64,000 bases of DNA from Cryptomeria japonica (GCF_030272615.1 NC_081406.1:212200997-212264996); one strand, 5' to 3'. Counted from the first letter of the stretch, positions 12,013-23,840 are shown. A program made the numbers and translations. The notes: a model not told the origin generated them from the letters alone.

Positions 12013-12300
12013 GGTTCAGAAGATCATATATTATTTTTTGAATAGTCATCCATATTCAAGGAGGGTTCAAATAAATATATATTATTTTCTAAATAGTCAC
12101 CCAATTGATTGAACTTTTAGTTACATGGGGATCAAGATAGCTAGTTGCTTGCATAAGCAAATCTTAAATAATTACATCTAATATTTTAAATAGTCAATTA
12201 TTTGCATAAGGAGCATTTGACTCATTGCATCTAATCTTATAATTTGAAACAATCAATTGCTTACATATAAAGGGTCTAAATAATTACACGGGCTTTTCAA
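12013..12300. repeat. ~53-bp minisatellite, middle segment
   Basis: Continues the array at 6105-6594: units such as GGTTCAAATAAATATATATT and AATAGTCAATTATTTGCATA recur. A weaker continuation follows the LINE relic at 13380. Confidence 0.55.
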
Positions 12301-12759
12301 TGGTTTTTTTTTTTAATCTTTAGACTTTTTTTTATTGGATGAAAAATTTCAAAAATACATGAGATAATTCATAATACAAAAGATTAACAACAAAAATTGT
12401 TGGAAGGAACTGCAATAAGCATGAAGTTTGCTAGAAGATTACAGTAGTAGCAATAAAAAAGGGAATGCTACAATTAACATAATATCGATTTATATATCAT
12501 TCCCAACAACAAAATGTAGTGAAGAAAAGCAATAAACAACAATAGCAACCACAACAAGAGAACTACAACTCATAATATATTGGTCTTGACAACTCCCAAT
12601 CACAAATACTAGTGAAAAGAAGAAAGCCTTTGTCATCATCATGAAATAAAGCATGCTCACTTAATAGAATCCATAGTAGGAGAAGGATGTGCAACACCAT
12701 TAATTGAATGCATAGCATGTCATCAAATGCAAATAGTTGAGGAAACCTGAAGATTCTAA
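12301..12759. other. Intergenic DNA, nothing recognised
   Basis: AT-rich, no supported ORF. It may be an unrecognisable extension of the LINE relic that follows. Confidence 0.4.
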
Positions 12760-13375
12760 ATTGTGTTGGACTGTTGTTCTAAATACAAAACCATAGCCTT
12801 GAGTTGAGAGAGGAGATCTTCAACATATACCTTGAGGGCATCATTGTTGGTATCTTGATCTTTTAGTGAGGTAGCTAAGAAAATCATTTGGGTTAGAAAA
12901 CTAGAGTAGATAGTATGCATTTCAAGGTCGCAAGGAGAAAATGAGTGAGACAAGGCAACACAACATCTAAAATTACAGATGCATTTGATAATGGTGAGAT
13001 GATGAGAGCTAGAGATCATGCCATGCTCATTGAAGTATATCCTAGAAGAGCAACTTTCCATGACCATTGGAAGTGGAAAAGGGTAGGTAGGGAGGTAAAA
13101 ATTTTAGCCCATAACACTTTGAATTGATGTCAGATCCATAAGCAGTGTTTGGAGGTTTCATTCTTACCACATATGGGACATAAAGGGAGAGGGCTAAGGA
13201 ATTTAAGGTGGGAACCCACTGGGAGTTTCACATGCAAAAGCTTCAAAGCAATGAATTGGGACTAGGCATCAACTTTAGACTTCCAAATTTGTAGGCTAAG
13301 TTTGTTCCATGTAGGCCATTTAAATCTGCATTTCCAAAGGGAGTGGAGCCGGTTAAAGGTGAGCAAATTAGGTAG
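12760..13375 (-). pseudogene. LINE reverse-transcriptase C-terminal relic (zf-RVT)
   Basis: Minus-strand translation from about 13370 reads LWKCRFKWPTWNKL, then SLQIWKSKVDA, LLHVKLPVGSHLKF and PLPLCPICGKNETSKHCLW. The Cys-x2-Cys...His-Cys pattern with a following W is typical of the zinc-binding region after the RT domain in plant LINEs. Several stops interrupt it, and no RT core or poly(A) end was found. It sits inside the minisatellite region. Confidence 0.55.
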
Positions 13376-13379
13376 CAAC

Positions 13380-13700
13380 TACATGTAAATAGTTGATTAT
13401 TTATATAAGAAGGGTTCAAATCATTATTTATGCATCTAACTCTATAGATAATCTTGTAAACATTAGATTATTTACATAAAAAATGTTCAAATCACATTGT
13501 TAAATGTTTTAAACAACATATGTAGTCAAATATTTTTAAATTCATGCACCTAATCATTTTAATATTTGAAACAAATAGTTACTATTAATTAAAAAAATGA
13601 TCATTTTTTATCTCGTTCAAGCACTCCAAACTTTTAAATCATCATATATATTTTTCCAAATAATCAATTATGTATCTTAAGACTTTTAAAAGCATTTTGT
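13380..13700. repeat. ~53-bp minisatellite, right segment (very diverged)
   Basis: Units such as GTTGATTATTTATATAAGAA and GGGTTCAAATCATTATTTAT match the consensus of the arrays to the left. Confidence 0.45.
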
Positions 13701-13718
13701 CCAATATCTTATAACGTT

Positions 13719-13898
13719 TATTCTTAATGTAAGAAAGATTCAAAGCAATAACCTTTTTTTTGAAGAGTCTAACTATTCATGTTAAAGAAGTTTTGTGGAA
13801 AAAATGTCTATTCTTAATGTAAGAAAGATTCAAAACAATAAAAATCTTTTGAATAGTCTACTATTGACATTAAAAAAGTTTTTTAGAAAAAATTGAAA
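13719..13898. repeat. 90-bp tandem duplication
   Basis: TATTCTTAATGTAAGAAAGA occurs at 13719 and 13809, each followed by similar AAAGTTTT-containing sequence. Two diverged copies. Confidence 0.6.
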
Positions 13899-14288
13899 CA
13901 ATACATAAAAAAAAGCATAGAAAAATTTGAAACGATACACAAAAGATAGATTAATATGACCCCCAAGCCAAAAAAGACACCTTTAAAGTGTCTACCAAGG
14001 CTAATATTTCGGGATTAAACAATGGCTAGTATTTCCTTTTTTTACACAAATGCTAAAATGTCGTGTTTGTACAAAGCGAGTATTTCGTTTTTCTATACCA
14101 CTCATATTTATGTCCTTATCTACTAACTATTCGTCTTGGATTATATGGTCTGGGTGGCAAGTCAAATTTGCAGCAAGAAAATTATAATCTAGTGTTTGGG
14201 CCATGCGCTTAACTTGTTTGAACAATCCAATCTTTCTCATGCGGTGTTGAAAATTGACTCAGAAATGAGTGTACACTTGGAAAGTGCT

Positions 14289-14295
14289 TATATAA
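14289..14295 (+). promoter_or_regulatory. Candidate TATA box of the GRAS gene
   Basis: TATATAA 69 bp before the ATG at 14358. Transcription starting about 30 bp downstream would give a short, CT-rich leader and exclude the earlier in-frame ATG at 14265. Placement is inferred from sequence only. Confidence 0.35.
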
Positions 14296-14357
14296 TTGCT
14301 CTGCCTTCTCTTTCAGAGCGTTGCTTTCCCATCTTTGTTCTGAGCTTTTGTTCTGAA

Positions 14358-16241
14358 ATGAGTTTGATAATGGAGGAGGGCTTAAGACAAGAATGGAGGT
14401 GTGACAGAGATTATTACTCTTGCCCCACTTCATTCATCAATACATCTTGTTGTTTCAATGATGGAGATTTGGGTTTTGGTAGTAATGCTTGTGATTTGCT
14501 ATCTTGGAATGATCTGATGTTTGATGGAGTTGAATTCTTGTTTTCACCATCAAGATCAGAGGCCCCTGCTTCTGTTGCAGAGGATTCGAAGCAAGTTTTT
14601 GGAATTCCAATGAGCCCTAAAATGGATTTGGTATCTGATGATCTGATCTTTGATTGCCCTAGTGGAGGTGAAGATTTAAGGGTTTATGATGAGATGTTCT
14701 CAGATTTCAGTTCAGCTCACTCTGAATCACCCTGTTCCACCACAGTTGAGTTTTGTTCAATGGAAGAGGATTTAATGGATGTTATATTGAATGAATGTGA
14801 AGGGGTGAGAATGGAGGCTTGTGTGGAATCTCATGAGCTCTGTGAGGATGGTAGAGATGTTGTGAGTGTTGATGAGCGGTGTTCTGAAGGGCTGAAGATG
14901 GAGGCTTGTATGGAATCTCATGAGTTCTGTGAGGATGACAGAGATGTTGTCAATGCTTCTCAGCAATGTTCTGAAGGGCTCTGTCAAGATTGGAGTGAAG
15001 GGAATAAGAGTATATCAAGTGAGGCTGTGAATACATCAGGGTCTGTTGATTTTGATTGGGCAGGCTTAATTCCATGCAATACTGATTCAGCAGAGTACAG
15101 GGGACTAAGGCTTATACATCTTCTCACTGCTTGTGCTGATGCAATTTCAGAGGGAGCCCATGATCTGGCTGAGATTATTCTTGCTAGATTAGGAGAGTTG
15201 GTTTCTCCAATTGGGTCTGCTATGGAGAGGGTGGCTTACTATCTCTCTCAATCCCTGCACCAGCACCATAGCCATCAAAGCTCTGTGAGGAGCTCTAACA
15301 ACAGAACTAAAGATCCTAATTACTTGGGAGCTTTGAGTTTGCTAAACCAAGCTTATCCTTATATCAGGTTTGCTCATTTCACAGCCAACCAGAGCATTTT
15401 AGAAGCAATCACTGCCCACGGACAGAAAGTGCACATAATTGATTTTGACATCATGGAGGGCATGCAGTGGCCACCACTGATGGAAACCCTGAAAAGTGAA
15501 AACTGCAATATTGCCCATCTCAGAATTACAGCCCTCAGATGGGATGATGATGATGATAATGAAGGCGATGATTCAGGGTGGCCCAAAGACACAGGAAGAA
15601 GATTGTCTGAATATGCAAGCTCATTGGGGATTCCATTTTCATTTCAAGAAACCCAATTGGAAAATCTCAAAAGAATGTTAGATTGCAAAGAGGAGGATGA
15701 GATAGTGATAGTGAATTGCATGTGGGGATTGCCACACATGCTGCAGAGGGGTAGAAAGAAGTTATTAGAGTTCATTCATGGCGCCCAGGATTTGAATCCA
15801 GCAATTCTGACTATGGGCACTGGACCCAACTCCATGGCAGATCATGAGAAGCTCAACTTCTCAGAGCGTTTTGCTCAATGCCTGAATAATTTGTGTGCAG
15901 TGCTTGATTCCGTGGAAGCAGGGCTTCCTGCCCAATATGCACTTGCCCGAGCTATGGTGGAACGTTTCTTCATGGCTCCATTGACGTGCAGGCCCATTAC
16001 TTACTTGTCAGAGGAAAAAGTGGGGGATGTTCCTCTTCCATCTGGAATTGACAGTGTTCTCCAATTAGGGTTTGCTGAAAGTGATATGAGCAGTAAAAAC
16101 ATTCTGTATGCCAAGTACATGGTCAAGGATCAAAATGAGTACAGAGTGGAAATGGCCGGCACCAATCAGCTGCTTTTACTGTGGCAGTCTACTCCTTTAA
16201 CATGGGTCTCCACTTGGCAACAGTCAAGACCACCTTCATAG
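14358..16241 (+). CDS. GRAS-family transcription regulator, NSP2-like
   Basis: Single-exon gene of 627 codons. The variable N-terminus is acidic and Ser/Cys-rich and carries a 29-residue tandem repeat (residues 152-209). The GRAS domain runs from about residue 248 (RGLRLIHLLTACADAISEGA) to the end. It contains the VHIID motif as VHIIDFDIMEGMQWPPLMET (from 358), an Asp-rich insertion near 395 and the segment EAGLPAQYALARAMVERFF. It ends in a SAW region with YRVEMAGTNQLLLLW, W616 and W620. The D-IMEG-QW form of VHIID and the C-terminus fit the NSP2 subfamily, which acts in the nucleus with NSP1-type partners in symbiosis and strigolactone control in angiosperms; the role here is inferred. The start was chosen as the first ATG after a TATA box; 14370 (better context) and 14265 are alternatives, and the frame stays open to 14196 without ATG. 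No miR171-type site was recognised. Confidence 0.85.
   Translation: MSLIMEEGLRQEWRCDRDYYSCPTSFINTSCCFNDGDLGFGSNACDLLSWNDLMFDGVEFLFSPSRSEAPASVAEDSKQVFGIPMSPKMDLVSDDLIFDCPSGGEDLRVYDEMFSDFSSAHSESPCSTTVEFCSMEEDLMDVILNECEGVRMEACVESHELCEDGRDVVSVDERCSEGLKMEACMESHEFCEDDRDVVNASQQCSEGLCQDWSEGNKSISSEAVNTSGSVDFDWAGLIPCNTDSAEYRGLRLIHLLTACADAISEGAHDLAEIILARLGELVSPIGSAMERVAYYLSQSLHQHHSHQSSVRSSNNRTKDPNYLGALSLLNQAYPYIRFAHFTANQSILEAITAHGQKVHIIDFDIMEGMQWPPLMETLKSENCNIAHLRITALRWDDDDDNEGDDSGWPKDTGRRLSEYASSLGIPFSFQETQLENLKRMLDCKEEDEIVIVNCMWGLPHMLQRGRKKLLEFIHGAQDLNPAILTMGTGPNSMADHEKLNFSERFAQCLNNLCAVLDSVEAGLPAQYALARAMVERFFMAPLTCRPITYLSEEKVGDVPLPSGIDSVLQLGFAESDMSSKNILYAKYMVKDQNEYRVEMAGTNQLLLLWQSTPLTWVSTWQQSRPPS
14811..14984 (+). 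repeat. 87-bp in-frame tandem duplication in the GRAS gene
   Basis: Copies at 14811-14897 and 14898-14984 encode MEACVESHELCEDGRDVV... and MEACMESHEFCEDDRDVV.... The unit is 29 codons, so the frame is kept. It is a lineage-specific expansion of the N-terminal region. Confidence 0.85.
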
Positions 16242-16950
16242 AAAGATAAACTTACTTGTACATACAAAATGCCAAACAGAAAATTAAATATATGTCCATT
16301 TTTTTAACCATTTTTTATTTTTATTTTGGAGAAATCTGAGTTTTGTCTGGTTTGGGTCGAGAGAGACCATTTACGGAAGATGTTTTTCCATTTAGATCAT
16401 TTATGTTTTTCCATTTAGATCATTTATGTTTTTCTCTGTTTCATTAATATAATAGAAGTTTGAATCTTGGTGGTCGCCTTATAATGAATTGAATCTTGAT
16501 GACCACGACTTTATCATGATGCTATACTCCAGTAGACACCATTTTTTAACACGAAAATCTCAATTTTACCACATAATCTATCAGTTATTCAGAATGATAA
16601 GTTGCATGTCAGTTTGGAAGATCTATTGTCAATTTTGACACACAATTAGTCAGTGATTCAGAATGATAAGTTGCAGGGCTTTTTTGGACAGTGTGTCAGT
16701 TTGGAGGATGTACTCTTGACTTCCAACACAAGAACAATTACTAAAAATAGATAGAAAAAAAGTTCACTTGCTAAAATAAGCAGCAAAATTTTACGCCTCT
16801 TGCATGGCACAATTTCCTTTTGGATAGAATTTCAATGGTTTTCAATACTAATATTGATAAATTCAATTGAAAATTTAACTTGTATTATAAAGTGCTTTAA
16901 TTGTTTTGTCATTGAAACTTGTTTCTTTAAAAGTCTTTTTATTTGGTTGA
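16242..16950. other. 3' flank of the GRAS gene with short repeats
   Basis: A 23-bp unit beginning TGTTTTTCCATTTAGATCAT is repeated at 16381 and 16404. TTCAGAATGATAAGTTGCA occurs twice near 16587 and 16658. No further gene is visible, and a polyadenylation site cannot be fixed. Confidence 0.45.
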
Positions 16951-16954
16951 ATAT

Positions 16955-19264
16955 TATTGAAAAGGGGTGGCTTTTAATAATTAATAATTAATAATTAAAA
17001 TAATTGAAAGTGATATTTATGAGTTAAATTTTTATTTTTTAAAAATAATCAAATATTATAATCAATTTCCCAATTCATGTAAAGAAAACTAAATGTTGGT
17101 TGAGATATTTATACTTTTTTCTTTTTTAGCTCTCTTTATCATCTTGATGATAGATCACGAAGTGTGATCTGAAAAGTTGATGCAAAAAATTCTACACAAT
17201 CTAATCCAGAAGCATCTGTAATAATTTCCTATGGATTGCGGATACTTGATATCATTAATATTTAAACTTTTCAATTTAATATTTAAAATACATATATAAT
17301 ATTTTTTATTTTTTCTTATTAAATTTTTCCAAGGCTCCAAGTCATATAAAATGATGAAAGTTTAAATCTTAGAAATTTACAAGATCGCAACCTATTACCA
17401 AGTCATAACAAAAAATCAAACAACAAATAACTAAAAACATAGTAACAACAAATCTCAAAGCTTACAATTGAACAACAAAGAGATCCTTGTGAAATGAAGT
17501 TGCTGGGGTAGTCAACAAAGATTGTAGCTTTGGTGGAGAAGAGTCCCTTTTGTTGACATACCACAACAGTTCTTGAAAGAAGACATTTCACTATAATTGA
17601 TCAATTTTGGTGGGTGATCTTGTCATGTCTCAGAAAAGATATCAATGACCAATTACCAAGAAGATTGTCTTATTTACAAGACTTCACAATTTTCTTTGGG
17701 AAGCCAAATATTATTTATAAGATAGAAAAACAACAATCCATAGATATGCAGTAATCCATTAGCAAAGAGGAGTGACTAACATTAAACATAGATATACTCA
17801 TCAATAATAAGAAGTCATAATCAAGACCGATTATGATCTAAATAGAGACTTGATATGAACAAATGTAGAAGGTGGCACACTTGATTACTATGAGAATTGT
17901 TTGAATGAAGACTAAAGGTGGCACACTTGACTAAACACATGCATTGATATGCGATTTATTTTAAGACAAGTCTATTGTCGGCTATAGAAATAAAGGTAGC
18001 AAGGAAGGGGATCTTCTAAAAGGGAAGTCACTTATTAAAAACAAGGATAATAATGGCATTAATCAAAGTGTTAAAGCAATACTTAAAAGATTTGTTATGA
18101 ATCATTGATTAAAAACAATGACTCATATAAAAGAAATGAGATAAAAGGCATGACCTACATTAGGTTAACAAGGTTTGTTTAATTGACCAAAGGTTGTGTC
18201 CATTAGAAAGGATATCTCTTTCAAGAGATACTACCTCTCATGAAGGGGCATGTGGAAGGTATTTATTCATTAGGCAAGAATTGATAGAGTGGGGGAGCAT
18301 ATCGGATTTACATACACATAAAAAGGTATTCAATCTGTTGTAAATAATTAAGGACAAAGATTCAACTTATTACCATCAATCGAATCTAGGAGGGTTAATG
18401 TGGGATTATGGTGTTAAGTATATTATTATATTTGTTGAAATACATATATTTATATATGGAAAGAACAGAAGAAGAAGAGTAATCAAATCAAAGGCAATTG
18501 ATCAAGTAGGAATTTGAATAAATGAATAATATTTAGTCATATAATCCCTATGCATTTTATAATTGTTTGGGTTTGATGCATAATACATAAACCATGTCTT
18601 CATTGATTTGTTATTTTGTCATCCATATAGAAATGGATGTAATTAACATATTATTATTATATACATTTATATATTTCTATTATTTAATAATGATGAAGAT
18701 ACCTTTAAAGATTTATCCAATCTGTCATTCCATTATGGAGGGGAGATGTGGGCATATAAGGAAAACAAGTATCCTAAATTTTTGTCTGAGTCAAGCAAGA
18801 GGCTAAATGATGGATGTATCTTTGTGCCCCTTAGGAGGCCAAATGACAAATATACTTTTGTGCCCTTGAACTTGAGGGATAGGCCAAGGTGTTTGTATGA
18901 TCTTTTATGGGCTTCATAACATGGATGAGTCATTGGGAAAGCCAAATAGGAATCCACATGCACATTATGTAAACTACAATGATGATTAAGACATTGTTCA
19001 TAACCCTAGTAAGAAAATTTGATCCTATATTGAACATGATTAAGGGGTCTCAGTCAAGATCTATTTGGTAAAGTTATAACTCTAACCATCATACATCTCT
19101 TAGAGATAAGATAGTAGAATTCATTAAACCTGTAAAGCCTTATACAATTATCCACCTACACACATGGGTACACACATGCTATAAGAATAGTAATAAAGCT
19201 AGGGATGTAACCACCACAAAGTGATACCCTTTTTAACCATCCATTACGCCAATTATGCATAGCA
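16955..19264. repeat. Low-copy interspersed repeat, copy A (left part)
   Basis: Blocks such as TTGGTTGAGATATTTA, TCTTAGAAATTTACAAGAT and AATAGTAATAAAGCTAGGGA recur in the same order in copy B (30300-33400). Copy A is interrupted by the Copia element at 19270-26862 and resumes at 26868. No coding capacity was recognised; the 76-codon minus frame at 18733-18963 is not conserved in B. Confidence 0.6.
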
Positions 19265-19269
19265 TGTTC

Positions 19270-19796
19270 TGTTGCAAATGTGAAGATTTTTTATGTGTCG
19301 GTATGGTTGTCATTGATATGGTTTTAGCTGAACAGTGAGCTCACCTGCAATGAGCATTCTGGCAGTGATTCATCTTTGTTAAAAATCACCATAACTGGTG
19401 TCACCCTAATAGGTGTTTTCATATTGAGAACTAACATTCTCAATGGTTTTTCCCTTCTTAGTTTTTCCATGTCGTCATTGATATGGTTTTAGCTGAACAG
19501 TGAGCCCACCTGCAATGAGCATTCTGGCAGTGATTCATCTTTGTTAAAAATCACCATAACTGGTGTCACCCTAATAGGTGTTTTCATATTGAGAACTAAC
19601 GTTCTCAATGGTTTTTCCCTTCTTAGTTTTTCCATGTCATATTTGGTGTTTCATGTGTGTGTTCTTTCGTGTTTATATATGCTTTTGGTTGAGTAATTAG
19701 ATATTAGGTTATCATATTTGTTTTTGTGGGAAAAGTAAAATAAATTTTAATTTACAACTGATTCACCCTGCTCTCAGTTGTCTAGGATATTCAACA
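19270..19796 (+). repeat. 5' LTR of the Copia element, 527 bp, rearranged
   Basis: It lacks about 770 bp present in the 3' LTR (roughly 25775-26545) and carries a 165-bp tandem duplication (19309-19473, 19474-19638) that differs at only about two positions. The 3' LTR has one copy of that segment. Confidence 0.8.
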
Positions 19797-19812
19797 ATTG
19801 GCATTAGAGCTT
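19797..19812 (+). promoter_or_regulatory. Primer binding site of the Copia element
   Basis: ATTGGCATTAGAGCTT immediately after the LTR end, a slightly mutated match to TTGGTATCAGAGC, the initiator tRNA-Met complement. Confidence 0.6.
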
Positions 19813-19907
19813 TGGTTCGTAGAAAGTGAGACTAACTACTCAAGGAGATCTGATGACACATAAATTGACTATTTATAGTTTGAAGGATCCTATATAGTTT
19901 CTAGAGA

Positions 19908-20661
19908 GTGAAGATGCAAGGATATTTGATTTCTTTGAGTTACAAGACTTGGAAAGCTATGAAGACCAAGTATGTGCAGCCGACAAATGGACATACTACA
20001 TTGGATGAGATTGAAGCCTATGAAAATAATGAGCGAGCAAGGTATGCTATCTTTAGTGTTTTATATAAAACTGAATTGGCAAAGATTGTTGCATTAGATA
20101 CTACTTATGAAGTTTCAGAAAGATCGAAGAATATCTATGAAGGAAACAATAGAATTGAGCTAGATAAGATGCATACTGCTAAAGGTAGATATGAGAATTT
20201 GAGAATGGAAGAAGGTGAAGATATAACAAGCTATTTTCAAAAGGTTGATAGTGTAGTAAATGAGATTAGAGATCTTAGTGGTACCCTGGATGACAAAGAT
20301 GTGATAGAGAAAATTATGAGGACTTTAAATACTGGAGTGCTATAGTGACAAGATTTCAGCTATTGAAGAAACTTATAATCTATCAAGGTTTACTAGAGAA
20401 TAGTTGTATGGCACCTTAACAACATTCAAGATGAGGAAACTGTTTGGAAAAGACAAAGCAAAAAGTGAGACAACATTTAAAGTATCAAATGCAGCAGATG
20501 AAGATTCAAATGATGAGAGCCTGGATGAAATGAAAGCAAACTTTGTGAGAAAGCTGAAGAGAGGAATTGACAAGTATAAAAGTATGTTACCTCTTAAATG
20601 TTTTAAGTGTGGAAAGATTGGTCATTATGCATATAAATGTCCAAAAAGAGGATCAAAATAA
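19908..20661 (+). pseudogene. Copia gag, broken
   Basis: The first 145 codons (from 19908) match the UBN2-type Copia gag pattern, with TYEVSERSKNIYEG and EDITSYFQKVDSVVNEIRDL. A stop at 20343-20345 and a second stop at 20401-20403 are followed by a segment with a CCHC zinc knuckle CFKCGKIGHYAYKCP near 20599-20643. Gag would package element RNA in the cytoplasm. The frame is broken, so it is a relic. Confidence 0.8.
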
Positions 20662-20759
20662 AAATTTAAGGAAAACAAAGGAAAGTTCAATAAGAAAGCT
20701 TACTATGTTAGAGATGATGTTGGTATTTTAGATGATGAGTCAGATTATGAGGATGGTGA

Positions 20760-22200
20760 TTGTTTATTCTTGGTAGAAAAGATGGACCTAAACCAAGTAA
20801 TAATTCTAAGATTGTTGAGACTATTGCTTCAACATTGCATGTTAGAAGAGATGGAAATGAATGGTTGATTGATAGTGGATGTTCAAATCATATGACCGGT
20901 GATAAAAGTATATTTGTTAAGCTTGAAAAATATGACTGTGGTTCTGCTAGATTTGGAGATGATTAAACTGTTCAGATTGTTAGAATTGATTCTATTACTT
21001 TTGATGGAAAGCATAATATTGATAATGTTCTATGTGAAAGGATTACATCATAATCTCTTGATTGTTGGGTTGATGTGTGAAAATGGTTACAATGTTATTT
21101 TTTAAGATGGTGGTTGTGAGACCCGGAAGAGATCTAGAACTATTATTGTTGTAGGGAAAAAGATAGGTGGAAACATGTATCAATTGGAAGTTGCTACTAA
21201 ACATTGCCTATTATCTCAAATCAATGAAACTTGGCTATGGAATTCGAGGATGTGTCACATCAACTTTGATAATTTGGTGAAGATTAGTATGACAATAGTT
21301 GTGATAGATTTACCAAGACTGACTAGTTCAGATAACAATATTTACAAAGAATGTCAAGTGGGAAAGAAGACAAAAAGAACATGGAAAAGAACAATCTACT
21401 ACCAGATTATTAAATTTGGTACACACAGACTTTTGAGGTCTGACTAGGACAAGGAACTTACAAGGTGAGAGGTATTTCATGCTCTTATTAGATGATCATT
21501 CTAGAATGACTTGGGTTGCATTTCTAAGAGAAAAAACAAAGGCATTGGAAAATTTTAAGACATTCAAAGCTAGAGTTGAGAATGAAGTTGATAGAAAGAT
21601 TAAATACTTAAGATTTGATAGAGGAGGAGAATTTATTTATGATGAATTTGATACTTTCTATGAGAAATACGAAATTAGAAGACATTTATTTTCTCCTAGG
21701 ATACCTTAGCATAATGGTGTGGTTGAAAGAATGAACAAGACTATTCAAGAAGAGACATGAATTAAGATCAAAGAAGCAAACCTACCAGAAGTGTACTGGA
21801 GAGAAACAATACATACTGCTATATATACCCTTAACAAAGTTTGTATTTAGAAAGAAGTATGGGAAGACATCATATGAGCTATGTCATGGAAGAATTCCCT
21901 TAGTAAGGTATTTCAAAGTTTTTGGAAGTAAATATTATATCCGAAGAGATGAAGGAAATCTTGGAAAGTTTGACAAAAGACATGATGAAGGTATATTTTT
22001 GGGTTATTCTATAAAGAGAAAGGCTTACAGATGTTATAACAAGAGGTTGAATAAAATCATTGAAAGTGCAAATGTGAAGGTTGATGAAAACATTTCAAAA
22101 TAAACTAGTATACAAGTAGGATATGAATCCAATGAGTTTGCAAGAAGAGAAGAAGAGAAGAAAAAAGATATTCAAAAATGAAGAAAGAAACTCGGGTTGC
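20760..22200 (+). pseudogene. Copia protease and integrase (first integrase copy), broken
   Basis: The protease active site appears as EWLIDSGCSNHMTG (20850-20895). The integrase zinc region follows from 21175 (WLWNSRMCHINFDNL ... KECQVGKK); a Cys usually before KEC is Tyr here. The core has LLLDDHSRMTWVAFLREKTK and RFDRGGEF (21479-21709). A TAG at 21707-21709 lies in the conserved PQHNGVVER motif. Later pieces resemble NLPEVYWRE and FLGYS. From 21182 onward this copy is repeated at 22822. Confidence 0.8.
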
Positions 22201-22493
22201 TCCAACAACTATTTAAAAACCTCGAGGTATGTGTAGAAAAATCATTTTGAGAATCAAATTATAGGAGACAAAAATAGGGGAGTTATTACAAGAAGCAAAT
22301 TCGCTGAAGAACAAGTTATTTTATGTTTACTTTCTAAAGCTGAATAGAAGATAGTTGACGAAGCTTGAAAAATATCAAAATTGGATGAAGGCTATGAAGG
22401 AAGAGATGGACCAAATTGAGAAGAACCAAACTTTGGAATTAGTCCATAGACTAACTAATAAGAATTTTATTGGAACAAAGTCGGTGTAATAAT

Positions 22494-22821
22494 CTAGATG
22501 AAGATGGTCATGTATTAAGAAACAAAGCAAGGTTGGTATGCAAAGGATACACATAGGTTGAAGGAATTGATTTTGAAGAAACTTATGCACCTACTGCTAG
22601 AATGGAGGCTATCAAGATGTTTTTGGATTTTGCAACATTTAAAGATTTCAATGTCTATCAAATGGATGTGAAATCAACATTTTTGAATGTAGAGTTAAAA
22701 GAAGTTTATATTGAACAATCAGAAGGATTCAAGTTATCAGAGGATTTGGATATTGTTTTCATATTGAAGAAGGCATTGTATGGATTAAAGCAACCATTTA
22801 TAGCTTGGTATGGAAGGTTAG
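22494..22821 (+). pseudogene. Copia RT N-terminal fragment (first copy)
   Basis: From 22602 it encodes MEAIKMFLDFATFKDFNVYQ followed by MDVKSTFLNVELKEVYIEQS, and KKALYGLKQPFIAWYG, all standard Copia RT landmarks. It then breaks off at the duplication join and becomes integrase. Confidence 0.8.
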
Positions 22822-23840
22822 AATTGGAAGTTGCTACTAAACATTGCCTATTATCTCAAATCAATGAAAATTGGCTATGGAATTGGAGGATGTGTCACAT
22901 CAACTTTGATAATTTGGCAAAGATTAGTATGACAACAACTGTGATAGATTTACCAAGATTGACCAAATCAGATAACAATATTTGCAAAGAATGTCAAGTG
23001 GGAAAGAAGACAAAAGGAAAATTCAGAGGAAAAGAAAAATGTTCTACCAGATTATTAGATTTGGTACACATAGACCTTTGAGGTATGACCAGAACAAGGA
23101 GCTTACAAGGTGAGAGGTATTTCATGCTCTTAATAGATGATCATTCTGGAATGACTTGGGTTGCATTTCTAAGAGGAAAAACATAGGCATTGAAAAATTT
23201 TAAGACATTCAAAGCTAGAGTTGAGAATGAAGTTGATAGAAGGATTAAATACTTAAGATTTGATAGAGGAGGAGAATTTATTTCTGATGAATTTGATACT
23301 TTCTATGAGAAATATGGAATTAGAAGAAATTTATTTTCTCTTAGGACACCTTAGCATAATGGTGTGGTTGAAAGAATGAACAAGACTATTCAACAAGAGA
23401 CAAGAATTATGATCAAAGAAGCAAACCTACCAGAAGTGTACTGGAGAGAAATAATACATACTGCTATATATACCCTTAATAGAGTTCTATTCAGAAAGAA
23501 GTATGGGAAGACATCATATGAGCTATGCCATGGAAGAATTCCCCTAGTAAGGTATTTCAAAGTTTTTGAAAGTAAATATTATATCCAGAGAGATGAAGGA
23601 AATCTTGGAAAGTTTGACAAAAGAGATGATGAAGGTATATTTTTGGGTTATGCTACAAAGAGCAAGGCTTACAAATGTTATAACAAGAAGTTGAATAAAA
23701 TAATTGAAAGTGCAAATATGAAGGTTGATGAAAACGTTTCAAAATAAACTAGTATACAAGTAGGATATGAATCTGATGAGTCTGCAAGCAGAGAAGAAGA
23801 GAAGAACAAAGATATACAAAAATGAAGAAAGAAACTCGGG
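22822..23840 (+). pseudogene. Copia integrase, second copy
   Basis: Repeats the first copy with fewer lesions. The zinc region keeps ICKECQVGKK, and 23364-23747 is open for 127 codons (VERMNKTIQQETR, NLPEVYWREI, GIFLGYATKSKAYKCYN). A TAG at 23352-23354 interrupts PQHNGV as in the first copy. Confidence 0.8.

Noticed and set aside
14196-14357. N-terminal extension of the GRAS protein
   Set aside because: The extended frame opens at a TTG, includes a TATA-like site and CT-rich leader-like DNA, and adds a hydrophobic stretch unlike GRAS N-termini. The ATG at 14265 remains a weaker alternative.
18733-18963. 76-codon minus-strand frame with an internal repeat
   Set aside because: Lies in the non-coding repeat copy A, is not preserved in copy B, and matches no known family.
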